From assembly GCA_023014335.1 (NCBI GenBank), contig JAECYW010000016.1, forward strand, positions 186,001-250,000: DNA of 64,000 nucleotides. The letters run 5' to 3'. The position numbers and the translations under genes are program-made. The notes below the pieces were generated by a model. It saw nothing but the letters and a program-made list of their open reading frames with translations, was not told the origin of the DNA and did no database searches. Below, in pieces: positions 12,871-25,243 of the stretch. Source of the DNA: Galerina marginata. Lineage: Eukaryota > Basidiomycota > Agaricomycetes > Agaricales > Galerinaceae. Every line of letters begins with the position of its first letter. Positions within the stretch are counted from its first letter, which is position 1.

Positions 12871-15199
12871 TTCGTGTATGCGCTTGGTATGCGCGAATGA
12901 AGGACTAAGTGAATAGTAATTTTCAAGATCAGTTAATGAGCGCCAGCTCAACTTCGTACCGGTGCGTAATTGACTTGCATGTGTCCTGCCCATAATGATT
13001 CCTAAACTCCCTTTTGGTCAGGCGACACCCCAATTTCGTTTGGTAGGTCTTTCTGTATGTCCTTCAGGAATTCTTATTTTCATTCATTCGTTTTACCGTT
13101 TAAAAGTCTAACGATTTGGAAGTTTGCGAGGTCGGTTACGAATTGTTTGATTGAGTCATTGAGATTGCGAGTTCTCTCGCCCTTTATGTTCTGATCGATT
13201 TCATGAAATATTCCGGTGTTTTTCTTCTGTAATTCCTTGGGATAACGCAAAACTCATTCGCGGTTTGGACTACGCAGTTCGTCTCGTAGTTAACCTATTG
13301 GACTACATCATCTTGGGTGAAAAAGGGCAAACCCTTTCACCGGACACCTTCTTTCCATACTCCAATTCTGTGCATTTACTCGCAGTTATATTATGTACAA
13401 ACGTGTATTACTCAAATCATCGTTTGCCTAGAAACTGGGCAACTGTGCCACGAAATTCGGAGTACTGAACTCTACAAATCGACTAAGGAAGGAAGTAAAC
13501 CCAGAACTAGACAGGCCAAGGACGCCTGCGAGCACTACAGTAACTTAATCCCCTTCTGTAGACTGTTTACCGCCTTTTCTATCGGGCTAATGGCCCATGG
13601 GCCATTTCCCACCAGTTGTGTTCAACAGGCGACGGCACCATCATTCTTTCAGCACCAAGCAACAATTCTGATGTTTATGGAGCTGAGTATGGCTTGATAA
13701 AAGAGAAATATTAATTCTTACCGTGGTTTCCTTCAGTTAAATGCCCCAATCCCACAAGTCAAAGAAAAAACGCGAGTTTCCGGTCGACAAGATTATATAT
13801 TACCTCTCGACTTTAAGTGTGCGACGGGCGTTCCAGTCCTTCGAGATTGGCGGTGTTAGTATTGGCGGTTATACTCGTAAAGAACGTGACCAAAGCAACG
13901 AGGGCATGCAGCAGGGCGGAACATCATGCTTTCGGCCCACCAGGGAAACAGAGCACCCAGGCGGCGCGGGCGGTCTCGTCTCGCCCAGCGCTCCTTCTCA
14001 GCCTGACTGCCTGTTCTCTCGGCCCCATTCCATGTTCACCCATGACCCGTATCTTCTATTCCGCCTTCCTTCAACAACCCATCTCACGACGCCCGACCAA
14101 CATCAGGAATCTCATCACGATTCCCATTGCAGCATCTGTCTCGAAACTGCGCTGACGGTATAGGTCGCACGACGTCAGGGAGGCCGTTCCCCACCCGAAG
14201 TTTAAAGTAATAGAAAATCTTTGATTGCTGAACGATCCAAGAATCATCGCTGGCGTACGTAGGCACCGTATAACCCAGTGAAGGCAGGAAATAGAAGATT
14301 TGCAAATAGACGACAGAGGCGGAAAGTCAATGTCCGTGAGTGGCTGGCACTGTCGGACGAAGAGACGCATAGCAAGATCAAGCCTCATGTACTCCAGCTC
14401 GCAGGTTCGCTAGGTTTTGAGAGAAAATGTCCAAATTCCAGCACGGTGGCAGGTAGAAGGAATGCCCCTTAAACGCGAAAATTGAGGGCTGAGACGGCAG
14501 GTACCTGATGGTTGAAGTACGACGATGACAAGGTGGATCATCCTGATTAGGAAGGCAGGAATTAGTTGAAAATAGGTGAAAAAAATGGATATTTACTTAC
14601 CCAGGCACTGTGCTCCGCCTAGTGGGGCCAGCGGCGAGCTCAGTCTGAGACACGTTTACTCCTCATCTTGCTTGTTTTGTGCTTGAGAGCCAACCTACGG
14701 TCGCCTGTGCCAATGTCCGAGAACCACCTATCGGCGGTATGGGTAGTCTATTCTGCTCACACACCGACCCGACACCCATATCCGTCCTCCATCCATCCTG
14801 CCTTCGTCCACACACCCAGCTACAGATACATGAACCACGTTGGCCCCTCCATTTCGGCTCCTAGCTCCAACCTTCCATGCCTCAAGGTCCTTTCGCCTCC
14901 ATCGACGTTGACGAGATCTTCACGCAGGTAGCGGCGTCGGCATGGTCAATCGTAGGAGTTTTTAAATCTCGACCTCCGGACATAGCCTAGTTGCACAAAT
15001 GTAGCTACAGCATCGTCGAGGGACCTTTGCTCAATTCCCAGGAGCAATCTGGCAGGAGAGAAGGCGGTTGTCGAGTTGGCAATCGTTTTATGGAGGTCGA
15101 ATATCGCAGCACGTTTCATTTGAAGGGACGAGAAAGTAGGCCTTGAAGAAGGGATTAGTCTTTGATGAAAAGACACGACGAACAGGCACGTACGAAGAT
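12871..15199. other. Gene-poor decayed region
   Basis: Only short open frames with no domain pattern. An 18-bp perfect palindrome lies at 13589-13606 (AATGGCCCATGGGCCATT). A minus frame near 14084-14305 has mixed composition but no recognisable family. Nothing else is supported. Confidence 0.4.
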
Positions 15200-18100
15200 A
15201 GATCCTAGGTACGGTCGCTCATGCTATCTAAGAACTTGAGGCGATAGTAGAAAGTGATGACGTGGCCCGAATACCCGACAGCAAAATTGGCCGCTGGAAC
15301 TCTAAACTTGAGAAGAGGCGGGGCCTGTCAACGTGGATGTTTGGAGCACTAAGACTGACGATGGTGAGGAAGATCGTCCCTAGAAATGGAGGTTGAGAAT
15401 AACGACAAGGTCCCAGGAGTTGAAGGAGCGAAAAAGGGTCCCAAAACGCGAAAGTCGACGGAAGAGAAGGTGAGTAAATGAACTTCAATGTGCGAAACAC
15501 CAAATCCGACGATGGCGAGGTGGATTATGCTGAGGAACGAAGAGCAGGAAATTGAGACGATGGTTGAGACTGATGACGTGGTGCACTAGTCGAATGCGAT
15601 ATCGGCCGTTAAAGCCCCAAACTCAGGAAAGAAAGCTGGGTGCGTCAACTCCGATGCTTGAACCACCAAGACCGACGATATCGAAGAAGATCATGCTGAG
15701 CAATGGGGGTCGAGGGTGGTGAAGAGGCCCCGGGAGTTGAAGGTAAAGTGACCCCAAAGATCTTGACGCTCAGCCAGGAGACGGCGGCTACACAATGTTT
15801 GTACGAACCATCGAGGCCGACGTTGGCGGTGTGAATTTCGCTGACGGATGGAAGGCTGGATATTACTTTGAAGCCGTGAACAACAGTTTTCAAAAATTAA
15901 AAACCAGGCACAGCCGCGGCCCGGCGGTTCCGGCATACCAAGACCCGTCTCCCCTCCTCTTCCCCCTCCGCATTTGCACCCGTAAACTCTAGCCCTGTCC
16001 AGACCCATCCATCTGCACGACTGTCACCCTCACTATAAGCTTCCATTGACCTTATCCAACAGCGCTTTCATCTTCGGAGAATCGGGAAGTGAAGAAGCCA
16101 ATGCCCAAACGCACTGCGAGCTGCGTTCGACGACATTGAAGTGGAATGTGTCGATGGAGGTCAGAGAAACGGCGGAGAGAATGATGAGGAGGTCGTTGTC
16201 GTGAAGCAGCGTGAAGGACGGAGGTATTGTGGCTGGCAATGGGAACGCGGGTGGAGAGGAAGGAAAGGGATAGATTTGATGAAAGTGGTCGTTTTACGAG
16301 CAAGCTGGAGCCAATCATGCCTCTTAAATGGCCAATGCTTGAAGGTAGTCATACCGTCGTGTCGCACCGGGAAGAACAGAAGTAGGTTCCTCGTGTTGAG
16401 GGAGTGAGCGGACGTCGGTGCGGGCAGGTTCAGGACCACTGGTCCACACATATAGTTGGTCGAGGTTGAACTCAGTTGGGGAATCAAGCTGAGGGTATTC
16501 GGTTAGGCAAAAATGGAACTGAAAATCAATCGTAGTCGCACCTAATAGTGTATAAAACTTCTGTTAATGACGGTGAAGCTTGTTGCATTCATGGCACAAC
16601 TCTAGTCCGTCGAATCCAGTCCGAGCACCGCCGGGCATAGTGCCCCTCCCAGCCCGCCTCCTCCACATGAATGTTGTTCGGTGGTTACCCGAGCTCTTCG
16701 TAGACTCGCCAGCTCGACGACTCGACCTGGAGGATACTTCCTTTGGTGGCCCCACGATCCGCATCCACAGTCCCATCCCGCTTCGTATACACGACCCTGT
16801 TCCACATCCTCTTCTTCTCTGTCCCGAGTCGCAGCAGCAGCGGCGGCGGCGGAGGTAGCAACGAACCATCCCCAACGGCACCCGAGCTCATCCACCACAT
16901 CCCAAACACAATCCTCGCAATCCTCGCCGAGCCTATATCTTCGTCCTCTCCCTAATCGTCGACTAATTTCTCGAGACCCATCTTGCCCATCGACAGCCGC
17001 GAGCTTGTTCGAAAATGGGATCCCTGCCTCAAGACTTCACCACGCAGCCTGTAACGGGCCGTCGTCCCAAATTCCGGGTTCATTCCGACGTTGAACGTGG
17101 AATTCGCTGGTAGGGGTTGTGGTCCGTGGTGTGATCTGAGGAATGAAGAACGCGAGTTCACCGTTCTCCAGGCTGACGTCGGTGGTGTGCAGTGATCGTA
17201 CGAGTTTGAGAAAGTCGATCGCTATATATGGGCCCAGCAAAAATATGCTACCAGAACGTCTTCGGCGAATGTTTCCTTGAGTGTCAGGCCAGCGCAGGAA
17301 GAAAGGACGCCAAGGAAGGCTGCGGAAAACAGCCGTCGACAAGTTAAAGGGTACGAAGATGGATCCACAGGTACAGCTGGATGTGCCGTGATGAAGTCGG
17401 CGGGAGGTCAAAGGTGAGGGCCCAAAACGCGGAAGTCAACGGAAGAGAAAGCGGGTACGTTGACTTGAATGTGAAAACCGCTAAGACCGACGATAGCGAA
17501 GGAGATCGTTCTGCCAAACGGTGGGCAGGGATTTGGTTTTGAAGACACCCCAAATCCAGGCACAGCTCCGGGCCGGCAGTCCAGCCGATCACCGTCGATT
17601 CGCCGATACCGGGCTCTGCCAAAAGCTACGTCGAAATGGGCGAAACGATTTTCAGGTAGAAAGGTTCACGAAACGCGCAGGCGGCAGGGCAGAGAATGGA
17701 AAGGAAGTGGTTGTCGTATAGCAACGTGAAGGATGGAGGTTTGGAGGCTAGCAATGCGAACTTGGGTGAAGAGAAATTGATGTGAATGAAGTCGATGTGC
17801 TACGAGCGAACTGGAGTCATTCGGGTCTTCTGAATGGGCAACATTTTTAGATGATGGCGCCGTCGTTCTGCACCGAATGGAAGGACATGGTGCGGGAAGG
17901 TTGGACTAGGCTTAGTGGCGCATATAGTCGTCCCATGTTGGTAGAGGTCGAGCAAGGTCGTGGGCTAAAGCTGGGAATTTCGATTAGGAAATGAAAGGAG
18001 ACTAAAAGGTAAACGCAGCCGCACCTATTCGTAGTTGGAAGTTGTCGCCATCGTGCTTTGAGCGAAACATTTATGTGCCTAACGTGGACTTCTGCCAATG

Positions 18101-19470
18101 ACGTCGAAGTTTGCATTCGCGATAGGACTCCAGCACAATGAATCAAGCTCAAGCAGCACAACCAGGACCTCATTCGCTTCCATAGTCCGCCTCACGTTTG
18201 TCTTCCTGGCCGTATCCATCCCCCTCCCCGGGGCCTACATGCCATCAGTAACGACGACCTCCAACCATCCACCATATGTGAGCAGAACCTTGCCCCCATC
18301 GCACTCGCCGGCTGAGTTCTCGATACCAACACTGCAGCTGATACCCTGGATCCGGAGCGATAGACTCCTCAGGACAGGAATGCGAGTCGCCTGAGGGCTG
18401 ACAACCTAACTTCCCGTTTCCAAGTTCAAACAAGGTCTTCGCTTGCATGAATCCTTTCTGCGGTGTAGGTCACCGGCTGGTTGGTGGAAGGAGGGTTACA
18501 GCGACGCGACCACGTCTAAGGGTTGACGAGCATGGGATAAGTAGAGGCTGAGAAAGTTTCCGCCGAATGTGATAATTGGAAAGGACGTAGTTGGGAAAGA
18601 TTACGGAGTCGACAACATGATAATAGTGAAATTGAGGACTCGTTTCACAGGTCTTGTTTGCAAACGTCAGATGATCGAGCCTGAAAAACGCATAAATTCC
18701 AGTCAATAACTGCACGAAAAGCTTTTATCAACGCAATTTCCACCAAAACCTTCAAAAGTACGCTTACCGAGAGCCCAGGGCTGGCTTTTGGATCACATCA
18801 AAGTCGAAACTAAGTCGAAACACCGCAATAGCATTCTTGAGGGCCTAGAATCGAATCAGGAGGGTGTGGGAGCTAGAGGGAAAAAAGTCCAAGGTAAGCT
18901 AAGCTGAAAGGTCAGAGAAAGATAAAGCTGACCATTATCATCTGGATATCATTCTGATAAGAAGAAAAGAAACAGTGCACTGGTACGATAAGAATCAGAA
19001 AGATGCAGCGAGTTGGCGGTAGAGCAACTTGAGCAAGGGAGCGGAAGACGGTTTCAATTATCGCTGTTTGGTTCGAATGCCAAAGCCATTCGGTCTCGTT
19101 CCCGGGCTTTTTGATGGGGTTGCCGAGTCCCGAACGCTGCACATCTCTTGGCCGCCCACCTCGAGTACCAGAGGAAGTCTCTCGGGTATTCTCACTCCTG
19201 GCGATCTCGAAACTTTCGTAAATTTCCTAGTGTGCGGCAGTGCCTCAGCTCCAACTACACACACGACAGAGCTCCACACCTTGTCCACACTCAATTCTTC
19301 ACAGGCATCTCTGTCGACTTCGGGAAGTTAAGTACTTCGAGTCTATGTATCAATTTCATCTCGAATGTATGCTTATGTCGTTACATCAGATATACACAAT
19401 GTAAACGAACGAATAAACTCCCCAATCCATCTGACCTGATAAAGGTTTGTCCACGTCTGTCCCTTGTATG
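15200..19470. repeat. Decayed dispersed repeat block, copy B
   Basis: Second copy of the 1-4.9 kb block, same orientation. It begins with short degenerate direct repeats: the phrase around 'accaccaagaccgacgat' recurs near 15480, 15660 and 15800. It then follows copy A's order through the sub-units at 15.8-17.0 and 17.4-18.4 kb and the tail at 18.88-19.47 kb. The 26.35-28.33 kb copy shares the tail and the 16.41-16.55 kb block. Stops and frame breaks differ between copies, so no protein is annotated. Confidence 0.6.
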
Positions 19471-20195
19471 TAAGTCTATTTGCGATATTTCAAGGAGAAA
19501 TGATAGACACTCGATGAAGCATTCGTTCCAGGTCCTGGCCTTATTACAAGGATTTTTGGGTGCATCGTTGCATAGGCGCCCCCTAATATTTAAGTGAGTT
19601 TTAGCCTGCTTTGTGGTGTGCACGCAACGCGGAGGGTTCACAGAATTTGGGCGATGTAACTAGTTACAAATAGTAGGGCGCCTGTTGGCCAGGGAATAAT
19701 ATCAGGCCTCGTAACCAAACTCCTCCTTGCAATTCTAACAGCGGCCCTCTAACCTCGCAAAACCCGGATTTTGCGATTTTGATGGTTGAAACTTCTCAAT
19801 GCTTCGTTCCTTGCAACCTTACTTTCTATTTCGATTCTCAGTACTTCTCTTCCATTAGGCGATAGCCTACTTACTACAAAATGCCTGTCTTGACGTCCAA
19901 ACAAAACAGCTTGATTTTTCACCTCTTTTTCGGCCTCAGAGTCATATTTCATTTCTGTCGCCTTATGTCTCGTACCTTGTTTCCTGTCGCCCTCGTTTTC
20001 CCTTCTTCTTATTCTTCCCTCGTACGGTTGGACCGCCCGAAACATGTCTCGCACCTCAAAGCCTGCCACTCTCATTCACATTAACTACCTTTATTTAATT
20101 CTACCACGTCGACTAGAATGTAATCAAAGCTAAAAGATGAGATACTGATACATGTACTCTACATAGCACATTTATTTTAGTCGGAGGGAAAATGC
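19471..20195. other. Intergenic
   Basis: No gene recognised. The right half is AT-rich and holds the presumed 3' UTR of the minus-strand gene ending at 20196. Confidence 0.4.
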
Positions 20196-20675
20196 CTAGT
20201 TTAGATCCATCAAGATTGCTGTAACAGCAGGAACAGCGTGCTGAATTGATTGGCAGTCAATATAGCGGCGGGTAACCCGAAACTGGTCTTCATACAGCAA
20301 GAATGTGAGACTAAAAGAACCGCAACCAGGGGACGCGAATTCATCAAGTCTCAAGATATACTTTCCACCGTTGTCCAGTGGGCCAAACCGGTCCTCTGCA
20401 TACTGGGAACCACCGCAGGTAAAAAAGCCTGTGATGTAAAACTGCAAGTTGTCATCTGAAATTTGCGCATTGGGCCCGTCGCCCATTTTGACGGCGATTT
20501 GACCGCTCTTTTGCGAAGGAACTTGATCGTCGTAATAGTTGGAGCATGGAATTAAACCATCGTTTATGTAGTACTCCGGCTTTGGATCGAGATCGAAGCC
20601 GTGGCCGCTCTCCCGATTGTAATAATGGAGAGTTCGGGTGGTGTTGTTTATTACTTGTACGATGCTTACGGGCAT
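20196..20675 (-). CDS. Small paralogous protein A of a four-member cluster, unknown function
   Basis: A 159-aa single-exon product; family not recognised. The shared pattern is an N-terminal VSIVQVINNT..TLHY strand, a G-hydrophobic-F-D element (GHGFDLD), PCSNYYDD, a D-G-P element, then LQFYITG, GGKYILRLDE, a conserved SLTFLLYE, and IQHAVP near the C-terminus. Alternating hydrophobic residues suggest an all-beta protein. There is no signal peptide and no membrane segment, so it is probably cytosolic. It is transcribed divergently from gene B (start-to-start about 1.1 kb). The ATG is preceded by a 54-nt 5'-UTR intron shared with its paralogues. It is closer to C than to B or D (both have a SGH.FD element). 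The start is fixed by alignment of all four N-termini. Confidence 0.8.
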   Translation of the reverse strand: MPVSIVQVINNTTRTLHYYNRESGHGFDLDPKPEYYINDGLIPCSNYYDDQVPSQKSGQIAVKMGDGPNAQISDDNLQFYITGFFTCGGSQYAEDRFGPLDNGGKYILRLDEFASPGCGSFSLTFLLYEDQFRVTRRYIDCQSIQHAVPAVTAILMDLN

Positions 20676-20689
20676 GACAAGATTCTAAG

Positions 20690-20815
20690 CTAATGAGAGG
20701 CGAGGTTAGTAAAAAAAAGAAGCAGAGGGAGAGAAGAAGCTACCTGATGTAGAACGAGGTCAGGAGAACAACGAGAAAAAGGGAGAAAAGGACTATGCGG
20801 TGCTGTCAGAAAGAA
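20690..20815 (-). promoter_or_regulatory. Conserved core promoter block and 5'-UTR intron of gene A
   Basis: The block at about 20790-20814 (minus: TCTTTCTGACAGCACCGCAT) aligns with blocks upstream of B, C and D. It is followed on the minus strand by a CTACATCAG donor context and an intron at 20690-20743 ending CTCATTAG, 14 nt before the ATG. The order block, exon, intron, ATG is the same at all four genes. Confidence 0.55.
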
Positions 20816-21605
20816 TATTCCACAAGCTATAAGCAAGAGAGTTAATACTAACGAGAAAAGATGATCTGAGGCGTGACTGGATAAGCAAGATAACCTTGCA
20901 ATTTATAGTCAAGGGGAAAACAGTTTTAGCGCGTGTAAATCTAGGGATTATCGGCATGTCTTCATCTCTGATAGACCGACCCGGTGCTTCCCCAGATCTT
21001 GCCCTTGCGTTACGAGAGTCTATCAAACATCGGTAAGATGCAGGACCAGGAATATCTATGTCTGTGGCAGTCCATAACGCCGAGCACACAAGAAACTGCG
21101 CATTCTATTTTTGTGCATGTAGGTTCCCAATATTAGAATATTTATTCCCGTTATGAAGTTCCGGTGCTCCAGGCTGCCTAACTGGGTAAGTAGTCCTTTT
21201 GTCATCATGTAGCGGCATTGTTTTCTCGCCGGAACCTGTGGCCAGTTTACCACCAGCAAGGGTTCCGCTGGTCAATAGTCCCGAAAACGAATACCCGCAC
21301 TCATAATTAGATGGACGACTGCCGAGGATCGTGTCTGTCACCTGTAATCTGTTTGATTATTCTCCCCCCATAGGACGGACGCACTTTCTAATCCTGGAAG
21401 AGTAGCTGGTGGATCTTTCGGGGATAAACAAATGCCGTGGTTATTTATTGTGCTTACAGCCTCTGAACCTGTATTGGAATTCATTTGCCTTGACTATAAA
21501 GTGGCAAATTCCAGTCACTTCCCCACACCGGACGCAATCCAGTCATCAGTACTCACTTCCCACATTGTCTTATCTCGTCAGTATTATTCTCTTACTCCAA
21601 TATTC
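20816..21605. other. Divergent intergenic region between genes A and B
   Basis: No gene. The outer parts hold upstream sequence recognisably similar between the four family promoters (a TCACGCC/CAGTCAC stretch about 90-130 nt before the core block). The centre holds nothing recognisable. Confidence 0.4.
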
Positions 21606-21742
21606 ATTTTGACAACAGGAAACCACCATATAGGAATCCGGATACGTTCGACTGTTTCTCCTCTCCCTTAACCCTGACCCTACGCAAGGTGGTTACAGCT
21701 CTCCTCAATCCTCATCTTTTTCCTGACCTCGTTCTTCGCTAG
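21606..21742 (+). promoter_or_regulatory. Conserved core promoter block and 5'-UTR intron of gene B
   Basis: The block cattttgacaacaggaaacc, followed by a CCATATAG element (21606-21635), matches the D, C and A promoters. A 54-nt intron (21689-21742, GTGG...CGCTAG) ends 14 nt before the ATG at 21757. Confidence 0.6.
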
Positions 21743-21756
21743 AATAGGTTCTCGAC

Positions 21757-22299
21757 ATGCCTGTAAGCATCGTACAAGTGATCAACTACGCGAACGGTAC
21801 CCTCCATTATCACAATCTCAAGACCGGCTACAAATTCGATGTCGCAGAAAACACGCTCGGACCTGCAGTTAGCGGACGGATTCCAAGTTCCAACTTTTAT
21901 AACGACCCAGTTCCTTTGCGGCAAGCTAATTCCAACGACGATCGTATCAATGTCTGGCTCGACGATGGCCCCAAAGTGGACATTTCAGATTATGACTTCC
22001 AGTTTTACGTCTCCGGCCCTGTTAGATATGCAGAGGGGAACTTAGCAGACCTGTATGGCGACTTAGAGGACGGGGGGAAGTATATTTTAAGGCTGGACGA
22101 AATTTATGATGGGGGGACAAGGACCTGCGGTTTCACGTTCTTGAAGTATGAGGAGAAATTACGGGTCACCACTGGTTATATTGGCATGTGGGATATTCAG
22201 CACGCAACTTCGGTTGCTGCGCTGATTTCAATGACTATCTGCCCAGTCGCACCTAGTGATACTGGGACGTCTCATTTCGACGTGAAAGCTGTGGCATAG
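21757..22299 (+). CDS. Small paralogous protein B of the four-member cluster
   Basis: A 180-aa product; family not recognised. It carries all shared elements: MPVSIVQVINYANGTLHY start, GYKFDV, IPSSNFYNDPVP, a D-D-G-P element, DFQFYVSGP, DGGKYILRLDE, CGFTFLKYEEKLRV and IQHATS. Relative to its paralogues it has about 20 extra C-terminal residues after ISMTI (CPVAPSDTGTSHFDVKAVA). No signal peptide or membrane helix. It pairs divergently with A and shares a TLG.A..G.IP segment with D, so B and D look like the corresponding members of two duplicated pairs. Function cannot be inferred. Confidence 0.8.
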   Translation: MPVSIVQVINYANGTLHYHNLKTGYKFDVAENTLGPAVSGRIPSSNFYNDPVPLRQANSNDDRINVWLDDGPKVDISDYDFQFYVSGPVRYAEGNLADLYGDLEDGGKYILRLDEIYDGGTRTCGFTFLKYEEKLRVTTGYIGMWDIQHATSVAALISMTICPVAPSDTGTSHFDVKAVA

Positions 22300-23466
22300 G
22301 CTTGAGTTTTAATAATTCGCTTAGCAGAATTTGACAGGTCATAATCAGATTAGGGTTCCGTCCTTTGCGCAACGTTCTTGATACCGTGATACATATATAA
22401 GAATCCAAAATCGCTGGCTCGTGTTCTGCATGGATGGAAAGTTTCGTCAAGAAGGGCTTATCACTGTATGCTTGCTATGGTTGAGCCACACTATAGAATA
22501 TCTACTTGTAGTTACCTACGGACTCATAAACTTAACTATTTATTGAAGACCACTATTCCGCTATTCTTTCAAAATTCCTTCGTCATTCGCCTATCTTTGT
22601 TCGATAGAGCATGGGCTTGAACCTCGGAGGTCTTACCTCCTCAAAAAATTATTCTTTGCCAACTTCACGACTGTCGATGATGTCTACATGTCAACTCGGA
22701 GAAAGCTTCAGGAGGGTGCCAAACCTTGACGATGTTAAGAAGGGCCAGTTACACCGTGAACGTCATGACGACGAGGCCTTTGCCTCGTTTCTTTATTTCT
22801 CCCTCTCTTTATTCTATGGCCACTTTCAATACGTCCTTAAGGCGTAGAATACCCCTCGAGCACCTCAGTCGATGATCCCGTTGGCTGAGGTGAGCCACTC
22901 ATACATTACACTTGACGAACTCATTATTTACTGTACTGTAGTTTACTTATATCTCATCTCATCCAGGACTGGTACTAGGTGGGTTGGGTGTGAGCTACAA
23001 CAGGTAGGAGGACGATCAAAGAAAATGAGAGATTAAGAAAGAAACACTACTATACCATTTCAATTCTTATTCAATTTGGCAGGTGCGGTGCGCGCACCTT
23101 GCTCACAGTCGATAAGACGTTCTCAACTCAGCAGGCCTTGTTACACGCCTACCAAAATTTTAGTGTCGGTACCGTGCAGAATGACTCTAGATGAGCGCCC
23201 CTGCGCTCTAGAGCTGCGCGCGCCAACTACGGCTTTTGCCGATTTCACGCGATAAGCGCCGGACTGCTTGCTCGGCAATCCGGGCACAGCCACTCCCACC
23301 GCTCTGCGATCATTCTATTTCAGTTTGAGCGACTATTTCACATTTCTCCACTTCTCGCTTCCAAGTTGTCATGAGCCTGATCCACTCTTTAAACACACTC
23401 CATGCAATTTACTGTGACTCTTCTACGATATTTACGATATTTACATCCTGTAATTTAGGAATGAGG
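22300..23466. other. Intergenic between convergent genes B and C
   Basis: Holds the two presumed 3' UTRs. The 78-codon frame at 22611-22847 has no recognisable motif. Nothing else is supported. Confidence 0.4.
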
Positions 23467-23961
23467 TTACGAGCCGAGAACACCACCCATTGCATTCCCG
23501 ATAATCGGAATCGCATGTTGCAGGGCCTCGAGTAAGATATAAGAACCCTCAAGCTTGTGGGTGAAATCGGGCTTATAGACCAGGAACGTGAGACTGCAGG
23601 TTGTCGTCCGCCCGTCATATTTTTGGTCGACCCTCAAGAGATACTCTCCACCACTTGTTAAATTACCGTACTTCGCCTCAGTGGAGTCGGTTGAATAGGG
23701 ATAAGGTCTGATGATAGAAAACTGCCAGTTGGAATCTGAAATTTTGATTGTGGGTCCGTTATCAAGCTGGATTTTGATATATTTATCGTCGCTGCGAAAA
23801 GGCACAGGATCGGCTTTATACTTGGAGGTTGGGACCCAAGCGTCGCTATCAGATTCCATCTGCGACTTTGTGCGGACGTCGAACTTGTGTCCTGAGCTTT
23901 CATTTTCATAATGGAGGGTGTGGTCTGTGTTGTTGGCGACTTCTACGATGTATATGGTCAT
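23467..23961 (-). CDS. Small paralogous protein C of the four-member cluster
   Basis: A 164-aa product; family not recognised. Elements: MTIYIVEVANNTDHTLHYEN start, SGHKFDV, PTSKYKADPVP, IKIQLDNGPTIKISD, NWQFSI, GGEYLLRVDQKYDG, CSLTFLVYKPDF and LQHAIP. It is the most diverged copy: the C-terminus is Gly-rich (GNAMGGVLGS) and the FRV/LRV element is replaced. It is transcribed divergently from D, and the same 54-nt 5'-UTR intron precedes the ATG. Every core element is kept, so it looks functional rather than a pseudogene. Confidence 0.78.
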   Translation of the reverse strand: MTIYIVEVANNTDHTLHYENESSGHKFDVRTKSQMESDSDAWVPTSKYKADPVPFRSDDKYIKIQLDNGPTIKISDSNWQFSIIRPYPYSTDSTEAKYGNLTSGGEYLLRVDQKYDGRTTTCSLTFLVYKPDFTHKLEGSYILLEALQHAIPIIGNAMGGVLGS

Positions 23962-23975
23962 GGTGAGAATCTAGG

Positions 23976-24110
23976 CTAGAGTAAAACGAGGTCATAATCA
24001 AATTAAGGAGGATCGAGACGTAAAAATACCTTATGTAGAACAATGTCAAGATAAGGGGGGAGATGGAAATCGTAAATTGGGGCTGGTCCTGTACGATGGC
24101 GTTGTCAAAA
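23976..24110 (-). promoter_or_regulatory. Conserved core promoter block and 5'-UTR intron of gene C
   Basis: On the minus strand the block TTTTGACAACGCCATCGTAC (24085-24110) is followed by a CTACATAAG donor context and a 54-nt intron (23976-24029) ending CTCTAG, just before the ATG at 23961. Confidence 0.6.
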
Positions 24111-25102
24111 GGAGTGTCACACAAGTTATGAGTAAGGAAATAAGACTTACTTTATTGTAATTGGCAGTGGAACTTACCACCAATAGTGTGGCTTACGCAA
24201 TGAGAGAACCTTGAGAGGATATGCGAAATGAGCTAAGATGGTGTCAAGAGCAAGTACTGGTGAGCGATGACGACCGGGGTTTCTTCCTCGATGAAAAAGC
24301 GATTTGACCTTGCGGCTTTAAATCAAGAAAAACAAATTCTCGTGACCTTCAGTGGTGTAAACCCAAATAGCCATCACGGCTCTTCATTGTCGATAGAAAC
24401 CTCAGGTCTTCCCACAGAACTAGACTGTTCTGCCGAGTTCGGAGAATCTCAAACTCCGGCCTCATATCAGGTATGACGGTTAAAAGTAAGTGACAGACCC
24501 GATACTCAGCTGTTCTCCGTCTAAATCTATTCTTATCATTATTTACACCCGGCAATACGAACCAGCGGAAACGTCTCAAGACCAAGAATATTCTCGTGAG
24601 TATTTAACCTGACAAAGTATCCAAGATAAAATTGAACATGTCTCTGCCCAGTGCCAGCATTAATACCGGGAACAAAGTTAAATAGCGGCAGATTATAATT
24701 TACATATTGTGCTCGGCGTTATTGCAGAGCGAAGGATGAGGTCAGTGGTCGGGCAAGGCGTTGAGCCGTGTTCGACTTTGTACTGTATCGTTTCCCGCAT
24801 AGCTTGCAATACAATGTGGTTAAAGTCTGCTATTCTTAGAATATCTCGGCTGAGTCGTATTTCCGTGTGTAATAAGTAATGCCATAATTTATGGGGATGG
24901 ACTGAAGGCCAACCAAAAATGCCAAAAAGATTACTATAAAGCGGCAAGACCAAATGGATTTTTTAACAAGCACGAGTCCCTGGCCATCGTTGCTCGCCGT
25001 CACGCCATCACTGCACTCTTGTCTTTTCACCTGATCTCCGTCGCATAAGCCACACCATCAGTAGTAGGTATTATTATTTGTCTCGAAACACTGTGCGATA
25101 TT
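24111..25102. other. Divergent intergenic region between genes C and D
   Basis: No gene. Sequence at both edges resembles the other family promoters (for example a 'gcataagccacaccatcagt' stretch near 25046 and a close relative on the minus strand near 24190). The middle holds nothing recognisable. Confidence 0.4.
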
Positions 25103-25231
25103 CATTTTAACAGCGTCACCATATAGAACTCGTTGCATTTTCTCATCTTTCTTCCGATCTCGTTCTCTACATAAGGTAGGTTCACGCCTCGTTATTCCTC
25201 ATTATTCTCTTTACCACGTTTTCGCTCATAG
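25103..25231 (+). promoter_or_regulatory. Conserved core promoter block and 5'-UTR intron of gene D
   Basis: The block cattttaacagcgtcaccat with a CCATATAG element (25103-25130) precedes an ATAAG|GTAGG donor and a 56-nt intron (25176-25231). The ATG is at 25244. The layout matches the three paralogues. Confidence 0.6.
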
Positions 25232-25243
25232 GTTGTCATCAAT

